Numbered from the stretch's first letter, positions 9,392 to 18,444 are shown. The stretch: 64,000 bases of DNA from Allofranklinella schreckenbergeri (GCF_003703475.1 NZ_RDQM01000009.1:95669-159668); one strand, 5' to 3'. Notes: generated by a model from the letters alone, not told the origin. A program made the numbers and translations.

Positions 9392-9469
9392 GTTTCAATC
9401 AAAGGAAAATAGCATTTTTTATTGATATGCCGAAACATGCCAATTTTTTTGCGGTTTGAATTGGAAAAT
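9392..9469 (-). repeat. Dispersed intergenic palindromic repeat, copy 4
   Basis: Arms TTTCAATCAAAGGAAAATAG and GTTTGAATTGGAAAA, core ATATGCCGAAACATGCCAA in reverse orientation. It ends at the stop codon of the DUF815 gene and begins 18 bp upstream of mutT. Confidence 0.85.
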
Positions 9470-10390
9470 TCAGGTGTTGGCGTCTGCGCCATCGCGCCCC
9501 ACATAGTCGCGCGCGAATTGGTAGGCCACGCGCCCGCTGCGCGAGCCGCGCTCGAGCGCCCAGACCAGCGCCTCCTGGCGGGCCTGCGCCAGCCGCGGCT
9601 CGGGGCAGCCCAAGTGGCGCAGCCATTGCTCGGCGATGGCGAGGTATTCGTCCTGGCTGAAGGGGTAGAAGCTGATCCACAGGCCAAAGCGCTCGGAGAG
9701 GGAGATTTTTTCCTCCACGCCTTCGCCGGGGTGGATTTCGCCGTCGCTGCCGGGGCGGTAGCTTTGGTTGTCGGACATGTACTCGGGCAGCAGGTGGCGG
9801 CGGTTGCTGGTGGCGTACACGAGCATGTTGGGCGAGGCGGCGGCGATGGAGCCGTCCAGTATGGATTTGAGCGCTTTGTAGCCGCGCTCGCCTTCGTCAA
9901 AGCTCAAATCGTCGCTGTAGATGATGAAGCGCCACGGGGCCTGGCCGATGGCGGCGGCGATGTCGGGCAGGGCGATGAGGTCGTCTTTATCGACTTCGAT
10001 CAGGCGCAGCCCTTGCGGCGCGAAGTGGTGCAGGCAGGCGCGCACCAGGGAGGATTTGCCCGTGCCGCGCGCGCCGGTGAGCAGCACGTTGTTGGCGGGG
10101 CGGCCGACCACGAACTGGGCGGTGTTGGCCACGAGCTTGTCTTTTTGCGCCCCGACTTCGATCAAATCTTCCAGCGCGATGGCGGCCATGTGTTGCACGG
10201 CCTCAAGCACGCCGCCGCCGCTGGCGTGGCGGCGGTAGCGCCAGGCGATGGCCTGGCCCCAGTCGTCGGGCGCGCGCAGGGGCTGGGGGATGAGGGCGTC
10301 CAGTCGGTTGAGCAGGCGATCGGCTTTGTCCAGCAGCTCGGTGAGCGATTGGGCAAGCTGCTCGGCGGGGAAGGCGGGGGAAGCGTTCAT
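9470..10390 (-). CDS. DUF815-family AAA ATPase
   Basis: The 306-aa predicted P-loop ATPase has Walker A (GARGTGKSS) at about residues 106-114. Walker B is probably FIIYSDDLSFDEGE, and an arginine-rich LSERFGLWISFYPFSQDEYL segment follows. The family (DUF815) resembles AAA+ ATPases and is widespread in proteobacteria, often beside mutT or cell-envelope genes. No biochemical function is established. It is preceded by an inverted repeat (10464-10484) without a T run and is followed by repeat copy 4. Confidence 0.85.
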   Translation of the reverse strand: MNASPAFPAEQLAQSLTELLDKADRLLNRLDALIPQPLRAPDDWGQAIAWRYRRHASGGGVLEAVQHMAAIALEDLIEVGAQKDKLVANTAQFVVGRPANNVLLTGARGTGKSSLVRACLHHFAPQGLRLIEVDKDDLIALPDIAAAIGQAPWRFIIYSDDLSFDEGERGYKALKSILDGSIAAASPNMLVYATSNRRHLLPEYMSDNQSYRPGSDGEIHPGEGVEEKISLSERFGLWISFYPFSQDEYLAIAEQWLRHLGCPEPRLAQARQEALVWALERGSRSGRVAYQFARDYVGRDGADANT

Positions 10391-10503
10391 GGGGCGGTCG
10401 GCAAGAGGGGGGCAGAGGGGCGGCCGGGGCCAAAGAGAACGCCTGGCGCGGCGGCCAGGCGAGAGAGCCTGTTGAGCAGGCTCTGGGGCTGCAAAAGCCA
10501 GAA

Positions 10504-11352
10504 TCAGTATTTATAGACGCCGTGCCCGCTCTTGCGGCCCAGGCGGCCAGCGGCGACCAGCTCGCGCAGCAGCGGGGCGGGGCGGTATTTGCTGTCGCCA
10601 AACTCTTGCAGATAGACCTCCATCACGGCCAGGCACACGTCCAGCCCGATCAAGTCGGCCAGGGCCAGCGGGCCGATGGGGTGGTTGGCGCCGAGCTTCA
10701 TGGCCTCGTCAATGGCTTCGGCCTTGGCCACGCCTTCGGCCAGCACGAAGAAGGCTTCGTTGATCATGGGCACGAGGATGCGGTTGACCACAAAGCCGGG
10801 CGCGTTTTGCACGGAAACGGGCGTTTTGCCCAGCTTGCGGGCCATTTCGGCCACGGTGTCGTGCGTGGCGTCGCTGGTTTGCAGGCCGCGGATGACTTCC
10901 ACCAGCGCCATCATCGGCACGGGGTTGAAAAAGTGCATGCCAATGAACTGCTCGGGCTGGCTGGTTTGCGCCGCCAGGCGGGTGATGGAGATGGAGGAGG
11001 TGTTGGTGGCGATGATGGTGCGCGGCGTGGCCACTTCCTCGATTTGCTTGATGATTTTGACCTTGAGGTCGTAGTTCTCGGTGGCCGCCTCGATGATGAG
11101 CTGGGCGGGCTGCAAATCGACGTAGCGCGTGCTGCCCTTGATGCGCGCGAGGGTGTCGGCCTTGTCGGCCTCGGTGATTTTGTCTTTCTTGACCTGGCGA
11201 TCCAGGCTGGAGGCAATGGTGGCCAGCCCTTTGCTGACGGCCGCATCAGAGATATCGACCATGATGGCCTGTAAACCCGCAGCCGCTACCGCCTGGGCGA
11301 TGCCGTTGCCCATAGTGCCTGCGCCGATGATGCCTACTGTCTGGATGCTCAT
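10504..11352 (-). CDS. 3-hydroxybutyryl-CoA dehydrogenase
   Basis: Oxidises (S)-3-hydroxyacyl-CoA to 3-ketoacyl-CoA with NAD in short-chain fatty acid or butyrate metabolism. The ATG at 11352 ([17 protein letters not shown]) gives 282 aa. The Rossmann motif GAGTMG is at residues 10-15, the conserved [14 protein letters not shown] and [17 protein letters not shown] segments follow, and the protein ends with [11 protein letters not shown]. It is of the stand-alone Hbd/PaaH type, not a fused multifunctional FadB. It faces away from apt. Confidence 0.95.
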   Translation of the reverse strand: MSIQTVGIIGAGTMGNGIAQAVAAAGLQAIMVDISDAAVSKGLATIASSLDRQVKKDKITEADKADTLARIKGSTRYVDLQPAQLIIEAATENYDLKVKIIKQIEEVATPRTIIATNTSSISITRLAAQTSQPEQFIGMHFFNPVPMMALVEVIRGLQTSDATHDTVAEMARKLGKTPVSVQNAPGFVVNRILVPMINEAFFVLAEGVAKAEAIDEAMKLGANHPIGPLALADLIGLDVCLAVMEVYLQEFGDSKYRPAPLLRELVAAGRLGRKSGHGVYKY

Positions 11353-11524
11353 GTGCTTCTTTCTGGAAGAGATAAGAGGGGGGAATCGAAAAAACAAAAA
11401 ACGCCTGGCGCGCGGGCCGTGGCCCCCAAAGCCTGCGCCCGCGCCAAGCGTGGCTGACTTTACACTACGCCCGCCTTGCCGCTGCGCGCCTGGCCCCTCT
11501 TGCTTTTTGACTTCTCGCCCCGCC

Positions 11525-12088
11525 ATGACAGACGCCTTGCATTTGAACGTCCCCCAGTTTTTGCGCCAGCACATCCGTACCGTGCCCGATTGGCCCAGCC
11601 CCGGCGTGCAGTTTCGCGACATCACGCCGCTGCTGCAGGATCCGCTGGTGTTTCGCGTGCTCATCGACGCCTTCGTGCACCGTTACATGGCGCCGGGCAT
11701 GCAGCCCGATGTGGTGGCCGGGCTGGATGCGCGCGGCTTCATCATCGGCTCGGTCGTGGCCTATGAGCTGAACGTGGGCTTTGTGCCCATCCGCAAAAAA
11801 GGCAAGCTCCCCTTCACCACGGTGGAGGAGACTTACGAGCTGGAATACGGCAGCGCCACGGTGGAGCTGCACACCGATGCCGTCACGCGCGGCCAGCGCG
11901 TGCTGCTGATCGACGATTTGATCGCCACGGGTGGCACCATGATTGCCGGCATCAAGCTGTTGGAGCGCCTGGGCGCGCAGGTGATGGAGTGCGCCGTCAT
12001 CGTCGATTTGCCCGAGCTGGGCGGCTCGGCCAAGGTGCGCGAGCTGGGCCATCCGCTCTTGACCTTGCTGCAATTTGACGGGCACTGA
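11525..12088 (+). CDS. apt: Adenine phosphoribosyltransferase
   Basis: Salvages adenine to AMP using PRPP. The ATG at 11525 gives 187 aa with the conserved start [17 protein letters not shown]. The PRPP-binding motif [14 protein letters not shown] is at residues 126-139. The [10 protein letters not shown] segment and the flexible-loop region KKGKLPF are both present. It is divergent from the hydroxybutyryl-CoA dehydrogenase gene across 172 bp. TACACT at 11461 could be a -10 box, but no matching -35 was seen. Confidence 0.96.
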   Translation: MTDALHLNVPQFLRQHIRTVPDWPSPGVQFRDITPLLQDPLVFRVLIDAFVHRYMAPGMQPDVVAGLDARGFIIGSVVAYELNVGFVPIRKKGKLPFTTVEETYELEYGSATVELHTDAVTRGQRVLLIDDLIATGGTMIAGIKLLERLGAQVMECAVIVDLPELGGSAKVRELGHPLLTLLQFDGH

Positions 12089-12156
12089 TTGCGTAGCGAT
12101 TGCACCTCGCTCACACCTCGCTCGCGCAGTGATGAGGCATTGATGCCCCGCCGCCC

Positions 12157-13182
12157 ATGTTCGCCTACATCCTCAAACGCCTGCTGCTGATGCTGCCTAC
12201 GCTGCTGGGCGTGCTGCTGCTGACCTTCATCGTCGTGCAGTTCGTGCCCGGCGGGCCGGTGGAGCAGTATCTGGCCGAAGCGCGCTCGGGCCTGGGCGCC
12301 GAAGGCGCGGGCCTGCAATACCGCGGCCGCGAGGGGGTGGACGCGCAACGCCTGGCCGAAATCAAGGCGCTGTACGGCTTTGACAAACCGGCCCACGAGC
12401 GCTTTTTCCAGATGCTGGGCCAGTTCGCCCGCTTTGACCTGGGCCGCAGCTTCATGCACAACAAGGATGTGTGGACGCTGATTCGGGAAAAACTCCCCGT
12501 CTCCGCCAGCCTGGGGCTGTGGACGTTTTTCATCAGCTACCTCATCGCCGTGCCCTTGGGCGTGGCCAAGGCCGTGCGCGCGGGCAGCCGCTTCGACTTC
12601 GTCACCACGCTGCTGGTGCTGCTGGGCTACGCCGTGCCCGGCTTTGTGCTGGGCGTGGCGCTGCTGGTGATTTTTGGCGGGCAACTGGAATGGTTCCCCC
12701 TGCGCGGGCTGACCTCGCCGCACTGGGCCGAAATGGGCTGGGGCGAGCGCGTGGTCGATTACCTCTGGCATATCGCGCTGCCCGTGGCCTCGATGGTGGC
12801 GGGCAGCTTCGCCGTCACCACGCTGCTGACCAAAAACGCCGTGCTGGAGGAAATCCGCAAGCAATACGTGCTCACCGCGCGCGCCAAGGGCCTGCGCGAA
12901 GGGCAGGTGCTGTGGCGGCATGTGTTTCGCAACGCGCTCATCCCCATCGTCACCGGCTTTCCCGCCGCCTTCATTGGCGCGTTCTTCACCGGCGCGCTGC
13001 TGATTGAAACCCTGTTCACGCTCGACGGCCTGGGTCTGCTGGGCTATGAAAGCATCATCCGGCGCGACTTCCCCGTGGTGCTGGGCACCCTGTATCTGTT
13101 CACCCTCATCGGCCTGCTGACCAAGCTGGTCAGCGACTTGTGCTACCTCTGGGTTGATCCGCGCGTGAAGTTCGACGGGTGA
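12157..13182 (+). CDS. Peptide/microcin C-type ABC transporter permease (YejB-like)
   Basis: An inner-membrane subunit of a binding-protein-dependent importer of the peptide/nickel family. The 341-aa length and the YejB signature insert match: after the first helix (LKRLLLMLPTLLGVLLLTFIV) comes a periplasmic loop of about 80 residues containing GGPVEQYLA and GLQYRGREGVD. Six membrane segments are visible. The EAA-type loop is KQYVLTARAKGLREGQVLWRHVFRNA (key residues ARAKGL). No periplasmic binding protein, YejE partner or ATPase lies beside it. apt precedes it by 68 bp and ribD follows by 67 bp. Confidence 0.9.
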   Translation: MFAYILKRLLLMLPTLLGVLLLTFIVVQFVPGGPVEQYLAEARSGLGAEGAGLQYRGREGVDAQRLAEIKALYGFDKPAHERFFQMLGQFARFDLGRSFMHNKDVWTLIREKLPVSASLGLWTFFISYLIAVPLGVAKAVRAGSRFDFVTTLLVLLGYAVPGFVLGVALLVIFGGQLEWFPLRGLTSPHWAEMGWGERVVDYLWHIALPVASMVAGSFAVTTLLTKNAVLEEIRKQYVLTARAKGLREGQVLWRHVFRNALIPIVTGFPAAFIGAFFTGALLIETLFTLDGLGLLGYESIIRRDFPVVLGTLYLFTLIGLLTKLVSDLCYLWVDPRVKFDG

Positions 13183-13249
13183 GCGTGGGCGTGAACCCGC
13201 GCAAAAAAGCGCCCATCGGAAGCAAAGCGCCCCAGCATCCCTTGCCGTT

Positions 13250-14428
13250 ATGACCGATACCCCATCCCCCTTGCCGCAGCCATCGGCGGCCATGCAGCGC
13301 AGCCTGGCGCTGGCCGCGCAGGCCGTGGGCCTGTCCAACCCCAACCCGGCCGTCGGCTGCGTCCTCATCGCACCTGACGGGCAACTCATCGGCCAGGGCC
13401 ACACCCAGGCCGTGGGCGGCCCGCATGCGGAAGTCATGGCCTTGCGCGACGCTGCCGCGCGCGGGCATAGCGTGCAGGGCGCGACCGCCTACGTCACCCT
13501 CGAACCCTGCGCCCACCACGGCCGCACGCCCCCGTGCTGCGATGCCCTCATCGCCGCGCGCGTGGGCAAAGTGGTGGCCGCGCTGGTCGATCCCCATCCC
13601 CAAGTGGCAGGTCAGGGCCTGGCCCGCTTGCGCGCTGCGGGCATTGCGGTGGAATTGGGCGATGGCGCGGCCCAGGCGGCAGAACTCAACCTCGGCTTTT
13701 TGCAACGCATGCGCACTGGCCGGCCCTGGCTGCGCAGCAAAATCGCCGCCTCGCTCGACGGCCTCACCGCCTTGCCCGATGGCCAAAGCCAGTGGATCAC
13801 CGGCTCCCAGGCCCGCAGCGACGGCCAGCGCTGGCGTCAGCGCGCCTGCGTGGTGCTCACCGGCGTGGGCACGGTGCTGGCCGACGATCCGCTGCTCAAC
13901 GTGCGCGAAGCCGCCGCCGGGCCTGCCGCGCGTCAGCCCCATCTGGCCATCGTCGATAGCCGCCTGCGCACCCCGCCCGGCGCGCGCTTGTGGCAAGTGC
14001 CGTGCCGCCAGGTCTGGTTGTTTGCCAGCGCCGAAACCGCCAACGACGCAGCCCAGCGCCAACGCCAGCAGGCGCTCCAGGCGCTGGGCGCGCGCGTGAT
14101 CCTGGTGCCCGATGCGCCGCGCGGGCTGGATGTGGCCCAAGTGGTACAACACTTGGCCCGCATGCCCGCCAACGAAGTGCATGTGGAAGCGGGCGCCACC
14201 CTCAACGGCGCCCTGCTGCGCGCGGGCTTGATCGACGAATGCCTGCTGTACCTGGCCCCCAAGCTGCTGGGCGCAGGCCGCCCGATGGCCGCTGGCCTGC
14301 GCTTGGACGCCCTTGACCAAGCCCCCGACTGGCATTGGCTGGATCGCGCCTGGTTGGGCGCGGATTTGCGCCTGCGCTTGAGCCGTCGGCCCCTGGAGGC
14401 CTTGATCGGCGCGGATGAAGCGGTTTGA
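13250..14428 (+). CDS. ribD: Bifunctional riboflavin biosynthesis deaminase/reductase RibD
   Basis: Catalyses the second and third steps of riboflavin synthesis: deamination of the pyrimidine ring, then reduction of the ribosyl side chain. The 392-aa protein has the N-terminal deaminase zinc site H59-A-E61 with C87 and C96 (EPCAHHGRTPPC). The C-terminal reductase domain, from about residue 155, has RSKIAASLDG, ITGSQARSDGQRWR and VLTGVGTVLADDPLLNVR. It is separate from ribE, which lies at 40.5 kb on the other strand. A repeat copy and a terminator follow. Confidence 0.96.
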   Translation: MTDTPSPLPQPSAAMQRSLALAAQAVGLSNPNPAVGCVLIAPDGQLIGQGHTQAVGGPHAEVMALRDAAARGHSVQGATAYVTLEPCAHHGRTPPCCDALIAARVGKVVAALVDPHPQVAGQGLARLRAAGIAVELGDGAAQAAELNLGFLQRMRTGRPWLRSKIAASLDGLTALPDGQSQWITGSQARSDGQRWRQRACVVLTGVGTVLADDPLLNVREAAAGPAARQPHLAIVDSRLRTPPGARLWQVPCRQVWLFASAETANDAAQRQRQQALQALGARVILVPDAPRGLDVAQVVQHLARMPANEVHVEAGATLNGALLRAGLIDECLLYLAPKLLGAGRPMAAGLRLDALDQAPDWHWLDRAWLGADLRLRLSRRPLEALIGADEAV

Positions 14429-14432
14429 GATG

Positions 14433-14513
14433 GTATTTTATAAATCAAAAGGAAATAAAACTACCTTGTTTTGGCATGGTGGGTGGGAAATCGTTCTTCC
14501 TTTTGATTGAAAG
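14433..14513 (+). repeat. Dispersed intergenic palindromic repeat, copy 5
   Basis: Arms TAAATCAAAAGGAAATAAAA and TTCCTTTTGATTGAAAG, core CTTGTTTTGGCATGG. It begins 5 bp after the ribD stop and abuts the terminator shared with tig. Confidence 0.9.
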
Positions 14514-14516
14514 AAA

Positions 14517-14550
14517 AAACCGCCGTGGCGCAGTGCGCAAACGGCGGTTT
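14517..14550. terminator. Bidirectional terminator between ribD and tig
   Basis: Stem AAACCGCCGT / ACGGCGGTTT with a 14-nt loop. An A run on the left and a T run on the right allow use in both directions at this convergent junction. Confidence 0.8.
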
Positions 14551-14631
14551 TTCAGGCTTTGAGCCAAGCCCCGTGGGGGCCTTGCATGGGCTTGAGGCGC
14601 CCTGCATGCTCTCCCTGGGGGAGGGAGGGAA

Positions 14632-15984
14632 TCAAGCCTCGGCTTGTTCCTGCTCGGCTTGGGCTTCTGGCGCAGGGGCGGGGTTCATCAGCTCCTCGAA
14701 GCTGATGGTCTTGTCCACCGTCTTGGCCTGCTTGAGCACGAACTCGGTGACGTTGTTCTCGATCACCACCGCTTCGATTTCGCCCAGGCGTTGGCGGTCG
14801 CCAAAGTACCAGCGCACCACTTCCTCGGGCTTCTCGTAGCTGGCGGCCAGTTCTTCCACGTGGGCGCGCAACTGCTCGGGCGTGGCTTCCAGGCCATTGG
14901 CGCCCACCAGCTCGGCCACCACCAGGCCCAGGCGCACGCGGCGCTCGGCTTGCGGGCGGAACACGTCGGCGGGGATGGTTTGCTGGTCGATATCCTTGTA
15001 GCCGCGCTGGCGCAGGTCTTCGCGCATACCTTGCTCCAGGCGGGCGATTTCGCCTTGCACGGCGGCCGTGGGCAGATCCATCTCGGCCTTGGTCAGCAGG
15101 GCATCCAGCACGGCTTGCTTGTTGCGCGCCTGCACGCGGAACTTGACTTCGCGCGCCAGGTTTTTGCGGATGTCCTCACGCAGTCCGTCCACCGTGGCGG
15201 CTTGCACGCCCAGGGATTTGGCGAATTCGTCGGTGACTTCGGGCAGCGTGGCCGCTTCGACTTTCTTGATGGTGACGAGGAAGTCGGCCGTCTTGCCCGC
15301 CACTTCCGTGCCGTGGTAGTCCTGCGGGAAAGCCAGCGGGAAGGTCTTGCTCTCGCCCACTTTCATGCCCAGCACGGCGTCTTCAAACTCTTTGAGCATG
15401 TGGCCTTCGCCCACCAGGAAGGCGAAATCCTCGGCCTGGCCGCCAGCGAAAGCGTCGCCGTCGATCTTGCCTTCAAAGTCCACCGTCACGCGGTCGCCCG
15501 TTTGCACGGCGTCGTCCTTGCCGCGCTGGGCAAAGGTGCGGCGCTGCTTGCGCAAAATGTCCAGCGTGCGCTCAATGGCGGCTTCGTCCACTTCGACGTT
15601 GACGCGCTCGATTTCCAAATCGCTCAAATCGCCGATTTGCACGTCGGGGTACACCTCGAAGACGGCGTCGAAATCCACAAAACCTTCGGCAGCGCCGGCT
15701 TTTTCGCTGATGCGGGGCTGGCCAGCCACGCGCAGCAGGGCCTCTTCCACCGCTTTGTTAAAGGCCTGGCCGACCTGGTCGTTCAGCACTTCGTAATGCA
15801 CGGAAGCGCCGTAGCGCTGGGCCACGACGGACATGGGCACTTTGCCGGGGCGAAAGCCGTCCATCTTGACGTTGCGGGCCAGCTTCTTCAGGCGCGCCTG
15901 CACTTCTTGTTCGATGGCTTGCACAGGCAGGCTCAGCGTGATCTTGCGTTCGAGCTTATCCAGTACTTCTACGTTGACGGTCAT
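14632..15984 (-). CDS. tig: Trigger factor (ribosome-associated chaperone and PPIase)
   Basis: Binds near the ribosomal exit tunnel and helps nascent chains fold. The ATG at 15984 (MTVNVEVLDKLERKITL) gives 450 aa. The ribosome-binding signature GFRPGKVP is at residues 43-50. A central FKBP-type PPIase domain (about 160-245; VTVDFEGKIDGDAFAGG and FPQDYHGTEVAGK) and a helical C-terminal substrate cradle follow. The protein ends in a Glu/Gln/Ala tail. In many proteobacteria clpP-clpX follow tig. Here the gene ends at the terminator shared with ribD and no clp gene is present. Confidence 0.97.
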   Translation of the reverse strand: MTVNVEVLDKLERKITLSLPVQAIEQEVQARLKKLARNVKMDGFRPGKVPMSVVAQRYGASVHYEVLNDQVGQAFNKAVEEALLRVAGQPRISEKAGAAEGFVDFDAVFEVYPDVQIGDLSDLEIERVNVEVDEAAIERTLDILRKQRRTFAQRGKDDAVQTGDRVTVDFEGKIDGDAFAGGQAEDFAFLVGEGHMLKEFEDAVLGMKVGESKTFPLAFPQDYHGTEVAGKTADFLVTIKKVEAATLPEVTDEFAKSLGVQAATVDGLREDIRKNLAREVKFRVQARNKQAVLDALLTKAEMDLPTAAVQGEIARLEQGMREDLRQRGYKDIDQQTIPADVFRPQAERRVRLGLVVAELVGANGLEATPEQLRAHVEELAASYEKPEEVVRWYFGDRQRLGEIEAVVIENNVTEFVLKQAKTVDKTISFEELMNPAPAPEAQAEQEQAEA

Positions 15985-16090
15985 GGGTGTAGTCCTGAGT
16001 GGCTGCGGCGCGGCTGGCAAAAGCCGCGCTGCGGGGAGGAAGGAATCAAGCGCGCCGCGTGCGGCCGCCCGCGAATGATCGTTGTATGGA

Positions 16091-16175
16091 TGGTGCGCGA
16101 GGGGGGACTCGAACCCCCACACCTTACGGCGTCAAGACCTAAACCTGATGCGTCTACCAATTCCGCCACCCGCGC
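16091..16175 (-). tRNA. tRNA-Leu (anticodon TAG)
   Basis: The minus-strand transcript starts GCGCGGGTGGCGGAATTGG and folds as a type II tRNA. The seven-base acceptor stem GCGCGGG pairs with CTCGCGC, with one G-T pair. The D loop has TTGGTAGACGC, and the anticodon arm is TCAGG-TTTAGGT-CTTGA. A variable arm of typical leucine length and a GGTTCGAGTCC T arm follow. Discriminator A and an encoded CCA end at 16091. It lies just upstream of tig. Confidence 0.95.
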
Positions 16176-16425
16176 AAGTCTTTGCTCCCGGTGCCTGCCT
16201 GCCCAGGCCAAAAAGCCAATGGGCGGGCCGCACCCGGTAAAACCGGCCGATTCTACAGAGGTTTGCTCCTGCCGCAGCGAAGCCTGATGCAGCGGGCGTT
16301 GGCCGCCCGAGTCGGCGCCAACTCCCCAAAAACCAACGGGTATTCAGGTTTTGGAAGAATGCCGCCCCCATGCGCTGGCCGAAGGGTTTGGCTGCGCCCC
16401 AAGTCCAATCTATACAGGAGAGACG

Positions 16426-17373
16426 ATGACCTTGACGATGAAAAAAGTAGGCACGCTGCTGGCGGCTTTTTTCCTGGCCTTTTTGATGTTCGCGCATGTG
16501 GACGCGGAAGCGCGCCGCATGGGCGGCGGCAGTTCGGTCGGGCGCCAATCGAGCAACGTGACGCAGCGCCAGGCCACGCCCCCGGCCGCGCAGCGCGGCA
16601 CGCCCGCCGCCAACACCCCGCAAGCGCGCCCGCGCAGCCCCATGATGGGCATGCTCGGCGGCCTGGCCGCTGGTCTGGGCCTGGCCTGGCTGGCCAGCTC
16701 GCTGGGTTTGGGTGAGGAGTTCGGCTCCATCATGCTGATGATGTTGCTGGGCATGGTGGCCTTGGCCGCAATCGGGTTTTTCATGCGCTCGCGCAACCGC
16801 GCGGCCATGCAAGGCGCGGGCGCATCGCCTTTCGCGGGCGTTGCGGGCAACCAGCCCCAAGCCCCCGTGCAAGCCGCTGCACGCAGCTACAGCCCCAACA
16901 ATGTGGGCAACGACGCCTCCGCCCGCCCGTTCGAGCAAGGCGGCTCCATGATCGGCTCGGCCCTGTCCGGCTCGCAAAACTGGGGCATCCCCGCAGGCTT
17001 TGACACCGAAGGCTTTTTGACCGCAGCCAAGCGCAACTTCGTCAGCCTGCAAAAAGCCTGGGACGAGAAAGACCTGATCGCCCTGCGCGCCATGATGACC
17101 GACGAAATGCTGGCCGAAATCCGCCAGCAACTGGCCGAGCGCGACGCGGCCAATGGCGGCAAGCCCAACCACACCGAAGTCATCACGCTGGATGCGCAAC
17201 TGCTGGGCATCGAGGAGCTGGAACACGACTACATGGCCAGCGTGGAGTTCTCCGGCATGATCCGTGAAGACGCCTCCGCAGGCCCCAACCCCTTCCGCGA
17301 AGTCTGGAACATGACCAAAGCCAAAAACGGCAGCTCCGGCTGGCTGGTGGCCGGCTTGCAGGCTTTGCAATAA
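16426..17373 (+). CDS. Tim44-like domain protein, probably envelope-associated
   Basis: The 315-aa protein starts at the ATG at 16426, which has AGGAG 9 bp upstream. It has an N-terminal signal peptide or signal anchor (VGTLLAAFFLAFLMFAHVDAEA), an Arg/Gly/Pro-rich low-complexity region, and a pair of hydrophobic segments (MLGGLAAGLGLAWLASSLG; IMLMMLLGMVALAAIGFFM). The C-terminal Tim44-like domain lies at about residues 185-315 (FDTEGFLTAAKRNFVSLQKA ... DYMASVEFSGMIREDA). This arrangement is common in betaproteobacteria. The bacterial function is not established. Confidence 0.85.
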   Translation: MTLTMKKVGTLLAAFFLAFLMFAHVDAEARRMGGGSSVGRQSSNVTQRQATPPAAQRGTPAANTPQARPRSPMMGMLGGLAAGLGLAWLASSLGLGEEFGSIMLMMLLGMVALAAIGFFMRSRNRAAMQGAGASPFAGVAGNQPQAPVQAAARSYSPNNVGNDASARPFEQGGSMIGSALSGSQNWGIPAGFDTEGFLTAAKRNFVSLQKAWDEKDLIALRAMMTDEMLAEIRQQLAERDAANGGKPNHTEVITLDAQLLGIEELEHDYMASVEFSGMIREDASAGPNPFREVWNMTKAKNGSSGWLVAGLQALQ

Positions 17374-17390
17374 GCTGGGGAATGTTTGAT

Positions 17391-17465
17391 TTGCCAATCA
17401 AAAGGAAAACAAATAGGCATGTTTCGGCATGATGGTAAATGAATCGGTTTTCCTTTGATTGAATA
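17391..17465 (+). repeat. Dispersed intergenic palindromic repeat, copy 6
   Basis: Arms GCCAATCAAAAGGAAAAC and GTTTTCCTTTGATTGAA, core GGCATGTTTCGGCATGATGG with the inner stem GCATG/CATGC. It begins 17 bp after the Tim44-like gene and abuts the next terminator. Confidence 0.9.
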
Positions 17466-17468
17466 TTA

Positions 17469-17498
17469 AAAAGCCGCCTCGTTTGAGGCGGCTTTTTT
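17469..17498 (+). terminator. Intrinsic terminator after the Tim44-like gene
   Basis: Perfect 12-bp stem AAAAGCCGCCTC / GAGGCGGCTTTT with a 4-nt loop and a T run. Confidence 0.9.
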
Positions 17499-17600
17499 CA
17501 TGGTTGCAAGCCCGGGATTTTGTTGAGGGTTGCTGCGATCCTTTGCGGACTCTCATGGGGGTTGCTGGGTGCTTTGCTTGACCGTTTGCTGTACATGAAT

Positions 17601-17641
17601 TCAAATATGAGCGGTTAACTAAAAATAAAATTCATATTTGA
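17601..17641 (+). promoter_or_regulatory. Palindromic operator upstream of the HipB-like gene
   Basis: A perfect 10-bp inverted repeat, TCAAATATGA (17601-17610) and TCATATTTGA (17632-17641), flanks an A-rich spacer and ends 11 bp before the start codon. HipB-type repressors bind such palindromes and autoregulate, so this is the likely operator, overlapping the promoter. Confidence 0.7.
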
Positions 17642-17652
17642 GAGAATAAAAC

Positions 17653-18072
17653 ATGTCATCTCCCGAGCAAAAACGCTCCGGCGCGCAGGTGGCGATGCCG
17701 CAGCCCGTGGCGCGTGCGCTGCGCCGTCTGGGGCAGGACATTTCGGTGGCGCGGCGCATGCGCAGGCTGAGCCAGGACGATTTGGCCCAACGCATCGGCA
17801 CGTCCCTGAGCACCGTCAGGCGCATGGAGGATGGCCACGCAGGCACCGCGCTGCACACCTTTCTGCGTGCCCTGCACGTGCTGGGGCGGCTCGATGAGCT
17901 GTCCCGGGCGATGAGCCTGGAGCACGACGCGCTCGGCATGGAGCTGGTGCGCCAGCAGTTGCCCCAGCGTGTGCGCACCTCGGCAGGCAAAAAACGCTCG
18001 GCGCTCCGCTCGAAGGCGGTGGCTGGCGCAGGCGGCGCGCTCGGGCACGGCGATGAACTGGAGGGCTTTTGA
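17653..18072 (+). CDS. XRE-family transcriptional regulator, HipB-like antitoxin
   Basis: The 139-aa protein has an XRE helix-turn-helix at about residues 25-80 (DISVARRMRRLSQDDLAQRI, then GTSLSTVRRMEDG). A basic, Ala/Gly-rich C-terminus follows. The family is HipB-like: it normally binds DNA and the HipA kinase and represses the hipBA operon. Its stop codon overlaps the start of the hipA remnant (TGATG), the usual hipBA coupling, and it has a palindromic operator upstream. The partner toxin is destroyed, so it is now an orphan regulator. Compared with E. coli HipB (88 aa) it carries an extended C-terminus. Confidence 0.8.
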   Translation: MSSPEQKRSGAQVAMPQPVARALRRLGQDISVARRMRRLSQDDLAQRIGTSLSTVRRMEDGHAGTALHTFLRALHVLGRLDELSRAMSLEHDALGMELVRQQLPQRVRTSAGKKRSALRSKAVAGAGGALGHGDELEGF

Positions 18073-18444
18073 TGGCTAGGCCCAAGCCCGCCCGCCGCCC
18101 GGACCTTGAAGTCCATCTGGGGGCCAGCGGCCAGCTTGCTGTACGACGCGCGCCAGCGCGGCTGGCGTTTGTCGCCCGCCTTTGACCTCAACCCGATGCC
18201 GGGCGAGAGGCGCGAGAGCAAAACCTGGCTGACCGAGGATACGGGCGCCATCGACAGCAGCGACATGCTGATGGCCGCCGCGCCGTACTTCAGGCTGGAT
18301 GCCACGCAAGCTCAGGCGATTTGGGGTGAAGTGGCCCAGGCCGTAGCGGGCTGGCGTACCGTGGCGCGGGGCTTGGGCATGCGCGGCAGCGACCTGCTGG
18401 ACTTCGAACCGGCCTTTGCCCAGGACGATGGGGCTGGCGCATGA
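18072..18444 (+). pseudogene. HipA-like kinase, internally deleted remnant
   Basis: Translation from ATG 18072 gives a HipA-like N-terminus (MARPKPARRPDLEVHLGAS) that runs out of frame and stops at 18185. In another frame, from about 18106 to 18444, is the C-terminal end of HipA (GWRLSPAFDLNPMPGE ... IWGEVAQAVAGWRTVARGLG). Full HipA has over 400 residues, so roughly 250 codons, including the kinase core, are missing. The junction lies near 18110-18140, where both reading frames share the same bases. The gene cannot make an active kinase. Confidence 0.8.

Noticed and set aside
10464..10484. The inverted repeat AGAGCCTG/CAGGCTCT as a terminator
   Set aside because: No T run follows on either strand, so an intrinsic terminator cannot be supported.
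18072..18185. The short frame after the HipB-like gene as an independent small gene
   Set aside because: Its sequence resembles a HipA N-terminus and it runs out of frame into the HipA C-terminal fragment, so it is part of a broken gene.
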